Shown one piece after another: positions 31,047-42,190 of a stretch of DNA of 59,726 bases. The notes under the pieces were generated by a model. The model was not told where the DNA came from. It ran no database searches and saw only the letters and a list, made by a program, of their open reading frames with translations. The DNA is from Chaetoceros tenuissimus (taxonomy: Eukaryota; Bacillariophyta; Thalassiosirophyceae; Chaetocerotales; Chaetocerotaceae). Numbering within the stretch: position 1 is the first letter of the stretch; the number at the start of each line of letters is the position of its first letter. The position numbers and the translations under genes are program-made. Location: assembly GCA_021927905.1 (NCBI GenBank), contig BLLK01000076.1, positions 1-59,726 of the forward strand, written 5' to 3'.

Positions 31047-32188
31047 CTAGCTACTAGATCCAACTCTTCCATATAGACCAACACGTTGATCATTTGAAGT
31101 GGTGTAGTCAGAAAAAGCACTGACTCTTCTATTTGGTCGTTGAAGAATTTCATCATCACTTGCATATGAAGTCTGCTCTGAAGTATAATCTTTGAAATCA
31201 TAAGAGAAGCCAGGCTTTTCCTCTTGCAAAGGCTCAGGAGACTTAGGGCTTGGAGTTTCTACAAGTGGTTCTGGCTGCAATTTCTCAGTAACCTCCTCGA
31301 CGCTAATACTTGCTTTCATCTTTCTAGCCTTTGCCTCTTGGTCTCGTAACATCTTCTCCACAATTTCATCATTCACACTAAATTTTCCAACGTTCTGTTC
31401 AATGCTTGAGTTATACTCAGAATAAGCATTTACTTTTCTCTTTTCACTGACATCCATCTTTTGAGGGCCTTGTCGTGATACGTGCTTTTCTGTTCTCTTG
31501 ACATGTTGCGCTTTCGGTTTAGGCGTGACAGGTTTCTGAGTTCCTGTTCTATAAAGGCTCACTCTATCTTCATTACTTGTGGAATAATCATCTCTAGCCC
31601 TAACAGGCCCCTTCTTTCTTGGAGGTTCATGTGCAGATACTTTGCGTTCAAAACTGTTTGGACTGATTGATGTATTGCCTAGACAAATACCAACTCGTTG
31701 ATCATTATCAGTGTGATAATCAGAGTAAGCTTGAGATCTATAACTTCCAAATTTACTTGAAACTACAACTTCTTTTGCACTCTCCTCTGGGGACTGGTTA
31801 GCCTTGAATTTCAAAACTCTATATGCTGCATTTAATCGTTGGAACTCAATATTGATCATGTGCTTCTGCTCTTCTGAAAGAATCTTTCTTCATCCTTCAA
31901 CATTTTAATTCTAGAATCTAGATGATAGGCTTTGGCTTTCTGACGGTATGCTTTCTTAATTTCAGCTTGATCAAATTTCATCACAAGCTTTGAATGCTCG
32001 AGATGCATAGTAGGTTCGTATTGAAGTAGTTTACATGCTTCAATAGTGTTTGGAATATATTCCCCATTTACCTGTGCTTTCACCTTTTGATTAAAATTGA
32101 AGTTTGAAGATGCTGGTAAAGTTTCTTTTTGGTAGTTCAATGGAATCTCATGATTGTTTAGGTTGCGCGATGGAACAAACCCATGCAC
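31047..32188 (-). pseudogene. J-domain-like repeat protein, frameshifted (copy 2)
   Basis: Same two ORFs, same HLD in place of HPD and same frame breaks as 6036-7177, with identical translations. It lies convergent with PAPS transporter copy 2, and its 5' end abuts module A of the sulfotransferase at 32540. Because both copies carry the identical breaks, a random sequencing error is unlikely. Confidence 0.6.
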
Positions 32189-32194
32189 CTGTGA

Positions 32195-32424
32195 CGGAAA
32201 ACTTCAACCTGAGAGAGTTTTTTACATACCCGAACATTTCCTTTTCCCTCTCATCAGAGAGACTTCTTCAGCTCTTTTTCTCTCCACGACTGCTTAGAAT
32301 CCCAATCCTTCCTTCCTTCCTTCCTCTCCCCTTCTCCTGATCGGATATGGAGAGATTGAGTTCTTGAGTTCTAAGAAAGGAAAGAAGAGCCATTCCCCCC
32401 TTCCTCTCCCCTCACATTAAACCG
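32195..32424 (+). promoter_or_regulatory. Repeated upstream module A (copy 5), before ST copy 2
   Basis: Complete copy: GGAAAACTTCAACCTGAG, ATACCCGAACATTTCC, the CCTTCCTTCC tract, AAGAGCCATTCCCCCC, then CACATTAAACCGA, about 115 bp upstream of the ATG at 32540. Confidence 0.6.
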
Positions 32425-32539
32425 AATTTCGAAAGAGAAATAAAACTCCTCTCCTCCGATCTGAAAAAGAGACTGACGGATTTCTATTCCCCCAACACTA
32501 GAAATTTTCAATCTGCTCAGGTATCTATTTGGTAGAAAA

Positions 32540-33717
32540 ATGCTTCGTAATCTGATTAGCCTAGCAAACTCAACAAGAAAGAAACAGACATTGTTCAACT
32601 TTCTCTGCTTTTTTCTTCTTTTTTTTCTGAAAGAGTCTAAATTAGTTTCTCTTTCAGAAAAAAATAAAGACGAGGATAGAATTAGACTACAAATTTCAAA
32701 GTCAGTAGAAGCAATATTAAAAATGCATCTGCTGAAACGGTAGTCCGTGATAGTAGTACTGAACCAATCACCAGCAATAGCAATACTGAACTATTAGTAG
32801 TAGATGACAGAGATATGATCACAATCACTAAAGAAGTTGCTGAATCGAGACTACAATATTGGAAAAACAAGATTCCAGACATGGTTTCAAAGTATACTCC
32901 TGCATTACCTATACCAAGGTATGACAAACCATTTGTATTCTTCCACAATAGAAAGGTCGGTGGATCATCTCTTCGAACAATCATTGCAAAGGAGGCAAAT
33001 AGGACTGGCCTGGCAGGCAAAATGTGGATACCTTGCAAAAATGAAGGATGCGTGCCATACTCTTTGCCTCCTAGTCAAGGAAATATTACAATATTTGCAG
33101 GGCATATCAACTATATGCAAATGACTCAGATCATTAGAGAAACAAAGGCTCGTAGCATTCTTTTAGGGATGACAGAGCCAATCACCTTGGAGAAAGGACA
33201 GACTGTTTCCTATCACAAGTTAGATGATTCCTATCCATTATTCGATTGTATAACAAACATTCGACCCACTATTGATAGAGTTGTTAGTTGTTGGAACTAT
33301 AGAATGACAGTAGAGATGGGCACCCTGCGTTTGCCTTCCTCTGATTCATTGACACCTGAAGACTGGAATAATCTTCTACCCGTTGCAATGGATAAGCACA
33401 ACAATGGTTGCAACAACGAGTACGCTCGCATTTTTGGAAGTACAGCTCATGAGAGTGAGGTCAACTCGCTGTCTCCAAGCAAACCTAACTTCCTACAAGA
33501 GTTTGAAAACATTGTCTCAAGAATGTCTCGATGTGCCATTGTGCATATCAATCGTTGTGAGGATAGTAACAAGATTCTTCATCATTTCGTGCCTTGGATG
33601 AGTATGGCAGATATGTGTGGCACCCATGAGAAGAATTCCAATAGTACAGGAGGACTTTCAGAAGAGGCTGCAGAAGTCATTCTTGAATTAGAATTACATG
33701 GACGAATTGTTATTTAG
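32540..33717 (+). pseudogene. Sulfotransferase (ST copy 2), full length but frameshifted in the stem
   Basis: The N-terminal ORF 32540-32743 carries the anchor LFNFLCFFLLFFL. The catalytic frame has its first Met at 32815 and runs to 33717. At 32692-32703 this copy reads TTTCAAAGTCAGTAG where ST copy 1 has one more A, which explains the shift. Catalytic blocks: FFHNRKVGGSSLRTI (5'-phosphosulfate loop), then NIRPTIDRVVSCWNYRM (3'-phosphate site), then CAIVHINRCED near the end. Translated from 32815 alone it would be a soluble 300-residue protein without Golgi targeting. It is upstream of, and nearly identical over its last half to, ST copy 3. Confidence 0.8.
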
Positions 33718-34289
33718 GTATGCTGGAGAGTTGTTCAAAAGTCAGTTACAAGTGACCTTGGATGCATCTCAATTTTAACTGAGCCATAGTTGACATCATT
33801 CTTGTGATTGTCTGTAAACTTGGCGGCACGCTAAAGTATTTTTCCAAGTTATGAAATGAATGAAACTCAAGCTTCTATACCATTGATAGCACAGTACACC
33901 ATAATGACGCTCAGATCGTCTTGTTCAGTAGCCTAGTCTATCGAAAGAAAGGGGCTCTAGCTACTTTCTGGAGGAGGTTCTAGGCACTAGACGCCAGATT
34001 GTCAGGTCTCAAACATAGAAGGTTTATTTTTTAAACATTACTAAGTATTTATAAACATTGTTCAAAACATTCCAATGAGGACAATTGTCATGATAATCTG
34101 TTCGATCTATTAGAAAGCCCTTTCATTTTTCTCTAAGAAAAATCAATGCTCTTCACAAGATCTTCCGTATCTAATTTGAGAAAATCTGCAATAGTATTCT
34201 TAGCAATGAGACAGAGCTGTAGTGCGCATTCCTCACCAGTGTACTGCTGAAAGGAGCAAGCCTTAGAAGAGGGAGAAGTTTTCATGAAC
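33718..34289. repeat. Duplicated 3' flank plus methyltransferase-like remnant
   Basis: Direct copy of about 16593-17110, including the triplicated segment (33817-34130) and about 120 bp of the 3' end of the methyltransferase-like gene on the minus strand (34140-34260). No intact gene. Confidence 0.65.
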
Positions 34290-35410
34290 TTATTTTCTGA
34301 AATCTATGCTATTAGACGATCTGAAATTTTCTGTTGACTCAGATCCTCTGCTCAATCAATAATTATGAATTGCGAGATATTGCGTCGATACTGTCTATGA
34401 TGGTGCTGTCAAAGCCAATTGCGCTGACAGCTGTGGGCTCTGTCCAATCTAATAGCGTCCTGTGAGAGCTGTTAGGTTGCTCCAACAAGTTTGTATATGT
34501 TCTTCATTCTTTCATAGCTGTGTGACGTTGAGGAACCGTATCCTTTCATGGATGCTTGAGTTCTCCCCGCAGTTTACATGTTTTTGAATACTATTTCCTT
34601 GCTTGTCAGACAGCTTTGTCAATAAGCAAGTACTGATTCATTTATTTCTGTGTGGACTTTGACTGGTGAAAGTCCAGTAGCCAAACATTACTATAAAAAA
34701 TAACATATGTTTCAGTATGTTTTACTCTTTTCTATTTTGGCAACATTAGTTCGTTGTCATGTAATGTACAATCATGGGATATTCCATTGCGATATTGTTG
34801 TAACATAGCTCTGTATTTATTTACTTCCTCTTCTTCATCTATGTCTGGTCACGATATTTTCGTTAGACAGATTCTATTAACATTGCGATATTTTCGTTCG
34901 CAGATTCTCTTAGCAGAAATACATTCCACTTTAGTTATTGTTGAGGGCTTTTGTAAGCAATTTCTGAAGAAAAGTACTACAACATCGTTACAGCAATCAC
35001 ATCACACAGCATTGGTCGATACAATCCAAGTCTTTCTACTTCTGCTTGAGTATTGTATTTGTACTTCACTTTGACATTCATGACAACTATTCATACAGTT
35101 CATACAGAGTCCACACTCCAACAATAATTTCTCCTAGCAGGTAGACGCAGTTGGATTGATAATCCTGAACAAAGTGTAATACCAATCCATTCGCCTCCTG
35201 ACTTCTTACCAAAAGGGACAGACTAGACAAAATGATACAGGGTGGAACTCGACTCTTCTTGGCTTCTTCCAGAAAGACATGATTCTTTATCAACATAGAT
35301 TGTAGGTAGGAAGTAAAAGACTTTTGCACAAAACTACTACTAGAGAAGAATTCCAGGGACTAGCAGGCCTGGAAATGTCTATCAAAATAGAACTGGATAG
35401 CGGATTACCT
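34290..35410. repeat. Segmental duplication, copy 1 (copy 2 at 49060-50145)
   Basis: About 1.1 kb shared in direct orientation; examples are TTAGACGATCTGAAATTTTC, TTTCATGGATGCTTGAG, TTTTGTAAGCAATTTCTGAAG and ATCAACATAGATTGTAGG. ORFs inside differ between copies and look like chance, so this is non-coding, or an old untranslated region. Confidence 0.65.
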
Positions 35411-35560
35411 GTAACACACAAAAAGAGGGATGATAGTATCTTATAATTAGAAGCTATTTGTTCGTTGTTTGGAGATGTTGTTGGATATATTCTTTGGAGT
35501 CTTGAGAACAATGAGACGCATCACCATAGACATCAATCGTGGAGCTATATTAGTAAATGA
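35411..35560. repeat. Short duplicated segment (copy at about 43372-43530)
   Basis: Nearly identical over about 150 bp: AACACACAAAAAGAGGG through AATGAGTGTTACAT. Sequence on both sides differs, so it moved as a small block. Confidence 0.7.
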
Positions 35561-35700
35561 GTGTTACATCGGTTCTTCTTCTCATATAAAAAACTCATTG
35601 GAAAACTTTCGAAATTTCTTATGGGAAATTCGTTCAGAGATGGGCTCATGTTTTATTCCAACTTTGAGAAAAAATATGAGAAGATTTTTTCGGTAGCCTA

Positions 35701-36943
35701 TTACCGATTTATTTTAACCGAAGCCACCACCACAGGTTTTTAGCCGACCCCTCTCACAGCTCGCACAAAAATTTTTCAAAAAACTTTTTTTTCACATCAA
35801 AACACATCTCTTCTTTTCACTTAAACTGGCCCATTGAATGAACATGACCCTTCAGAGCCATGCAAAATACTGATGAAACATCTACTTAGTGAATGATTTG
35901 TAGGGAAAGGCAGTGGTGCTTGAAGAAAGCTTGTCATGGTGGTACTACGATAGTACACCACAGTTGCTTTTATCCTTGTTGTTGACTTCTCATGCTATTC
36001 CCGAAGAGCCAAGCTACTGTAGAACCTACTTTTCAATCCTTTTTCGTGGATTGGAGTTCGGAAATGATTTCAGGATTATGGTAGAGCTATCTATTCTCAA
36101 GTATCTTGAGAGGATAAGAATAGACCACTTGAATCGAATCATTTGTGTCGAGTTGCACCTTACATTCAGTTGCCATTTGAAGAAGATTGAAGAAACAGCC
36201 TTATCATTTGCAAGTTCATTCGAATAGAGATAAATTAATAAATTGAATGGAAAGATATACTTGGCTTTAATTTATAATGTTGCAAGCGACATGGCAAGTC
36301 GGAACGTCGGAACCTCAAGAGCTACTTTTCTCTCGTATTCAAAATGTTCTATCCATTCATTCGATTCGATCTTATGATAAGTCTAGACTCTAAATTTTTA
36401 TCATGGTTAAAGTAAGTGCTGCTTTCCATAAGCTTTCCTGTCCTCGTAAGTAGCTTCCGGTCAATATTTAGTTCCGAAGTAGCACTTGTGTACTCTCAAC
36501 TCAGGCCGCTTACTTCGCTCGCTGATAATCAATAATGGTCTTTCAAAGACTTCCTACAGCCCATCAATGCAAGAATAAACAAGCCTTCCTTCTGAAGAGA
36601 GCGTAAAGAGGGCTACACTAAATCAGAGGAACAAGAAGCAGCAAAGTACTAGTCGTTTGTCCTCCTCATGGGCGAATCTATCATGTATCAACAGCAAGAC
36701 AGCATGTTGGGTTCCTTTCAATTCGAATAAAAGCCAAGATCGTCTTCTAATATGCTCTAGTATGAATCTATGAAGTGTTGGTTATGTGTTGTTGGTTAGT
36801 TACAGCTTGAAGTGGCTTTATTCATTAGTGTTGTTGTTGAAAAAACTAGTTTTTTTTGTTTTTTGTAGAGAAATTTTTGCGAGCCGCTGAGAGGGGTCGG
36901 CTAAAAACCTGTGGGGGTGGCTTCGGTTAAAATAAATCGGTAA
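35701..36943. mobile_element. Non-autonomous DNA transposon with about 80-bp TIRs and TA target duplication
   Basis: The left end (35701) TTACCGATTTATTTTAACC... and right end ...GGTTAAAATAAATCGGTAA (36943) are inverted repeats that continue through GAAGCCACC, CACAGGTTTTTAGCCGACCC and CTCGCA, about 80 bp with a few mismatches. TA flanks each side (35699-35700 and 36944-36945), as in Tc1/mariner-type insertion. The interior (about 1.08 kb) has only a 104-codon ORF (35913-36227) with no transposase motif, so it needs a transposase from elsewhere. Confidence 0.82.
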
Positions 36944-37129
36944 TATGGAGAAGTAGAGAAAGGAGATGGTGGTTGTGCGATGAAAACGTAAAATATGATC
37001 AGTAAAAATAGAAATGTCAATTGAGATACTGTACCGGTGTGCTTGAGATGTCGAGTGAAGTAATGAGGAGTAGAGTGTTCCGAAAAGAAATCGAGTATTT
37101 TGCACAGTCCTAAAGTTTCAGAAAACTCA

Positions 37130-37740
37130 TCCTCACCGGTTGGCGATTGGAGATTGGAAATAAAAGTTGTTGCCTCAAAGTAATCCTAGCGAACGTAAAA
37201 TACGATAAGCTAAAGAAAACTCGTCCTCAGCAGTTGGAGAGTTGGAGAGTTGGAGAGTTGGAGATAAAAGTTGTTGCTTCAAAGTAATCCTAGCGAACGT
37301 AAAATACGATAAGCTAAAGAAAACTCGTCCTCAGCAGTTGGAGAGTTGGAGAGTTGGAGATAAAAGTTGTTGCCTCAAAGTAATCCTAGCGAACGTAAAA
37401 TACGATAAGCTAAAGAAAACTCGTCCTCAGCAGTTGGAGAGTTGGAGAGTTGGAGATAAAAGTTGTTGCCTCAAAGTAATCCTAGCGAACGTAAAATACG
37501 ATAAGCTAAAGAAAACTCGTCCTCAGCAGTTGGAGAGTTGGAGAGTTGGAGATAAAAGTTGTTGCCTCAAAGTAATCCTAGCGAACGTAAAATACGATAA
37601 GCTAAAGAAAACTCGTCCTCAGCAGTTGGAGAGTTGGAGAGTTGGAGATAAAAGTTGTTGCCTCAAAGTAATCCTAGCGAACGTAAAATACGATAAGCTA
37701 AAAAAACTCGTCCTCAGCAGTTGGCGATTGGAGATAAAAG
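37130..37740. repeat. Minisatellite, 96-bp period, about six units
   Basis: Unit: TTGCCTCAAAGTAATCCTAG, CGAACGTAAAATACGATAAG, CTAAAGAAAACTCGTCCTCA, then GCAGTTGGAGAGTTGGAGA. Unit starts are spaced 96 bp (37332, 37428, 37524, 37620); the first unit has an 8-bp extra GAGTTGGA. An apparent 205-codon ORF (37242-37859) exists only because the period is a multiple of three. Confidence 0.9.
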
Positions 37741-39917
37741 TTGACTCAAATAGAAAGAGTAGATGGGTGATGTCCAGTAGCGTATGTCTTGATAGTGTAG
37801 CAATTAAATACAGCAAAAGAGCTCTAGAGGAAACTCGGAGGTCCGAAGAAGGATCTTGATTCATGCAAAGAAGGATCTTGATTCATGCACAGTACGAAAG
37901 TCAATACTAGGTACTGTCGATTGCATGGGCTGATACGAACTTGTCGATACGTCTGTCTAAGATTCCTGAGAAAGAAGGGAGTAACAAGATATAATAAGAT
38001 GTGTGTTGTAAAAATAGATGCAATACTATACCTTGTAGACCTGCTGCCAAGATGAATGAAACGAAAGAGAAGCAAGTGTGGTCCAAACAAGACCCAGACT
38101 ATGGAGCAAAGTGTAAAAAGAAGAAACTTGGAGATGGAGACTAAAGAGATTGCTCCAAAATGAGAGAATAGCTGAAGTGTCGAGAAGGATAGGGAGATGA
38201 ATGAAGTAGAAGTCGAGCGTTCCGAAGGTAGAGTGAGCTTGTGATGGCAGACATACTCGTGAACTGTAGACCGTAGCAATTGTTCCAAACGTAAAATGAG
38301 CTGGTCGCAATATTATTTACCGAGGTCTGAGGCAAGTGTATATCGAAATATAGTCTGACTTTGATGCAAACTATGAAGGTAGAGACTTGTATTAGGGCTG
38401 TAGCAAATCGAGCAAAGAAGGAGAGAAAATACCAGAGCGAAGTACGGTTACACTAAGGGAAGGATAAGGCTACCCTCGATGCGAAGAAATCTCATTCATA
38501 AGAACAGTTGCTCGAAAGAATGCTGAAGATCTGTCTGAAAAAGAGGATTCATAGAAAAGAATGTGAGATGCATGAATGCAGCTGGAATACTGTACCCATG
38601 AACCTTTTGCGGAAATAACGACGAGTAGAACAAGTACATCCTGTATGGAGAGTATGAATGATGCTAAACTTGGTACTTTCATGCAAACAACGAAATAAAG
38701 GTGAAGGCGAAGATAGAGACAGGAATTACGTTCGAGGCGTAAACCATGCATTGATACAAAGTAAAAAGTTGGTATCCGAGGACAAGCTCAGAAGTAATAC
38801 AAACTTGTTGTCATCTATTGGAAAAGAGGGTTATAGCGCAAAGTAAATTGTAAGTTGAATATAATTGAAATACTATACCGAGTAACAGCGAAGAAAATCA
38901 TGCGTGTGAAGCGTGACGTCTGACGCGGGATATGAAGGCAGAGATTTGAATCTACGGATTGTATCAAAAGAGAAATTATGAATGATGGATAGTACAAAAC
39001 GGTACACCTGAACTCTGTCGATTGCTCAAGACTGCTATGAACTTGTCTACTCCGCCTTTCGACCTGCTGCGAAGATGAGGGAAATGGAACGGACCCAAAC
39101 CATGACGAAAAGTGTAAGAGAAGTGACTTGGGGGTGAAGACCGTAGAGACTGTTCCAAAATGAGAGGTAGCTTGTAGCCGGTGATGGAGATGATGAAGAT
39201 AAAGCAACTGCTGTCCAAATGTAAAGCATTTATGAGCAAAGTATTTGTAGCAAGGAGACTAAAACTACCAGCTGTTACTCTGACTATGATGAAACAAGCA
39301 AGAGCAGAAGTCGAAATTTGCGAATATGAAGGAGACAGCAAATGCGTTCCAGGTGCAAGCCATGCTTGAAACAAAGTACGGAATTCGGTATCCAAGGGCA
39401 ACTCCAAAGCAGTACAAACCTGTTTCATTTATGGGAAAAGAGGATTATAGAGCAGAGTAAAGTGGAAGTCGAATAAAATTGCAATACTGTACCAAATAGC
39501 CATCACGTAAAACCCGATTGTGCAAAAGATGCAAATGTAGAAACTGCAGTTGGCTAGTTGCAAGGACAGACGCATTGAAAGCTATTGTAAAGCAGATAGT
39601 TTCAAAAGACATGAAGACGGAGACTTGAATGCGTAGACGAAATTTGTAGTCTTCTAAAAAGAGAATTGTAGGTATTGAAAGGTCGTTAAAATGAAGGCAA
39701 AGGTAGAGACAAGAAGTGCATCCCGGGAGTGAATCTTGAGTGGCATAAAGCACTAAAGCCCGTATCCAGTACCACTTCCCTTTTATCTATTTGAACGGGA
39801 CAAGAGAGTAAAAAAACTAATGAAAAATGTTAGTTGAATAAAAAAATATGCTTCAAAGCAACCCTAGCCATTGTTCAGTAATGGATATATCTAATGGAAA
39901 CTCATCATCAGCGAGTA
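37741..39917. repeat. Degenerate long-period repeats, no gene
   Basis: Diverged blocks recur here and at 41200-42190. The clearest is about 38780-38930 against 41823-41965 (ACAAGCTCAGAAGTAATAC, ATACTATACCGAGTAACAGC, CATGCGTGTGAAGCGTGACG). Phrases such as ATGAAGGTAGAGACTTG and CCAAAATGAGAG recur with drift. Minus-strand ORFs of up to 154 codons have Ser/Phe-rich compositions of chance type. Confidence 0.55.
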
Positions 39918-41045
39918 GAGTTGTAGAGTAAAGTCTGGACTTTGGACTTTGGACTTTGGACTTTGGACTTTGGGCTTTGCCTCAAAGTAGACCTAGCAAG
40001 CGTTCACAACGACTTAAAGCTAAAGAAAACTCATCATCAGCGATTTGGACTTTGGACTGTGGACTTTGGACTTTGGACTTTGCCTCAAAGTAGACCTAGC
40101 AAGCGTTCACAACGACTTAAAGCTAAGGGAAACTCATCATCAGCGATTTGGACTTTGGACTGTGGACTTTGGACTTTGCCTCAAAGTAGACCTAGCAAGC
40201 GTTCACAACGACTTAAAGCTAAGGAAAACTCATCATCAGCGATTTGGACTTTGGACTGTGGACTTTGGACTTTGCCTCAAAGCAGACCTAGCAAGCGTTC
40301 ACAACGACTTAAAGCTAAAGAAAACTCATCATCAGCAATTTGGACTTTGGACTGTGGACTTTGGACTTTGCCTCAAAGTAGACCTAGCAAGCGTTCACAA
40401 CGACTTAAAGCTAAAGAAAACTCATCATCAGCGATTTGGACTTTGGACTGTGGACTTTGGACTTTGCCTCAAAGTAGACCTAGCAAGCGTTCACAACGAC
40501 TTAAAGCTAAAGAAAACTCATCATCAGCGATTTGGACTTTGGACTGTGGACTTTGGACTTTGCCTCAAAGTAGACCTAGCAAGCGTTCACAACGACTTAA
40601 AGCTAAAGAAAACTCATCATCAGCGATTTGGACTTTGGACTGTGGACTTTGGACTTTGCCTCAAAGTAGACCTAGCAAGCGTTCACAACGACTTAAAGCT
40701 AAAGAAAACTCATCATCAGCGATTTGGACTTTGGACTGTGGACTTTGGACTTTGCCTCAAAGTAGACCTAGCAAGCGTTCACAACGACTTAAAGCTAAAG
40801 AAAACTCATCATCAGCGATTTGGACTTTGGACTGTGGACTTTGGACTTTGCCTCAAAGTAGACCTAGCAAGCGTTCACAACGACTTAAAGCTAAAGAAAA
40901 CTCATCATCAGCGATTTGGACTTTGGACTGTGGACTTTGGACTTTGCCTCAAAGTAGACCTAGCAAGCGTTCACAACGACTTAAAGCTAAGGAAAACTCA
41001 TCATCAGCGAGTGGAGTTGTAGAGTGAAGCTTTGCCTCAAAGTAG
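39918..41045. repeat. Minisatellite, 96-bp period, about eleven units
   Basis: Unit: GCCTCAAAGTAGACCTAGCA, AGCGTTCACAACGACTTAAA, GCTAAAGAAAACTCATCATC, then AGCGATTTGGACTTTGGACT and GTGGACTTTGGACTTT. Unit starts at 40083, 40179, 40275 and so on to 40947 are exactly 96 bp apart. The first two units have extra GGACTTT heptamers. Related to the 37130 array by the CCTCAAAGTA..CCTAGC core. Confidence 0.95.
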
Positions 41046-42190
41046 ACCTAGCAGGATACTCAAATAACAAGCGAAGGAAAACTCATCATAGGCGAAACGG
41101 AAAGAAGATTGCAGCTATGCCTCAAAGTAGACTAAGCATGCTCAAATAATAAGCAAAGGAAAACTCATCATCGACGAAACTGGAAGAAAAGAAAAAATAG
41201 AGGTCTGAAGCAAAGTGTATCGAAATGTAAGCTGACTTGATGCAAACTATGAAGGTAGAGACTTATCCAAAGACAATAATAGTTGCTCCAAGGCAGGTAC
41301 AAATGTGTGTCATCTATCAGAAGAGAGTTTTAGAGAACGGGTAGGCTGTGAGTCAAAAGCAAATGTAAACTATACCGAATAGCCAAAAAATGATTGTGAA
41401 TCGAAATGCATTTTAAACGTGATATCAATGAAATATATGACGACAGAAGCTCGAATATGTTTCGCATGATTGCGAGGAAGATTGCATGGGAAGCAAAACC
41501 TGAACATGGCCAAAACTGCAAAAGTAGGGTCCTCAGTACCCTGTGATGGATTGAAAGTAATTGTAAAGCAAATGTAAACAGCTAGTGACGAAGGGTATGA
41601 AGGTGGAAACTTGAATGCGTAGTCGAAATTTGTAGTTCTCGTGAATGAAAGTATATTGCCGAGGTAGAGACAAGGAAGAAGAAAGCGAATGCGTTCCAAT
41701 TATGCGGAACTGGAAGGGTGTAGCGAAGTATTTGCAGCGAGTAGAGTAGTAGTGCCAATAGGGGGCAGTAGCAGTTGCTCGACAATGATCTAATCCTTGC
41801 GATATATAGAAGTTATAAACACGGACAAGCTCAGAAGTAATACAAACTTGTTGTCATCTATTGGAAAAGAGGGTTATAGAGCAAAGTAAATTGTAAGTTG
41901 AATATAATTGAAATACTATACCGAGTAACAGCGAAGAAAATCATGCGTGTGAAGCGTGACGTATGACGCGAGATATGAAGGCAATAACTTAAATGCGTAG
42001 TCGAGATCTTTATTCTTCCAAAAAGACTGTAGCTATTGAGAGATCGCAGAAGTGAAGGCAAAAGTAGACACAAGAAGTGCATCCTAGGACTGAATCTTGA
42101 ATGGCGTAAAGTACTAAACTGCATCCATTACTGTGAAGTGTCAGACCCCCTATTTCTTTTTTATTTGATCGGAAAAAGATAGTAACAATG
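41046..42190. repeat. Core-repeat remnants and degenerate repeats, no gene
   Basis: Two irregular core units (about 41034-41170, with GCCTCAAAGTAGAC and AAACTCATCAT) lead into diverged sequence that shares blocks with 37741-39917. Confidence 0.5.

Larger units (their letters stand above)
27582..32424. repeat. Right arm of the inverted segmental duplication
   Basis: Reverse match of 5820-9740, with two later insertions (27929-28426 and 28646-29031). Carries PAPS transporter copy 2 and the second J-like pseudogene. Both ends fall in modules: module B inside, module A outside. Confidence 0.9.

Noticed and set aside
37242-37859. 205-codon ORF with 32-residue repeats
   Set aside because: Product of a 96-bp minisatellite whose period is a multiple of three; no independent coding sign.
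37824-39753. Minus-strand ORFs of 60-154 codons in the gene-free region
   Set aside because: Ser/Phe-rich compositions without motifs, overlapping one another and degenerate repeats; chance ORFs.
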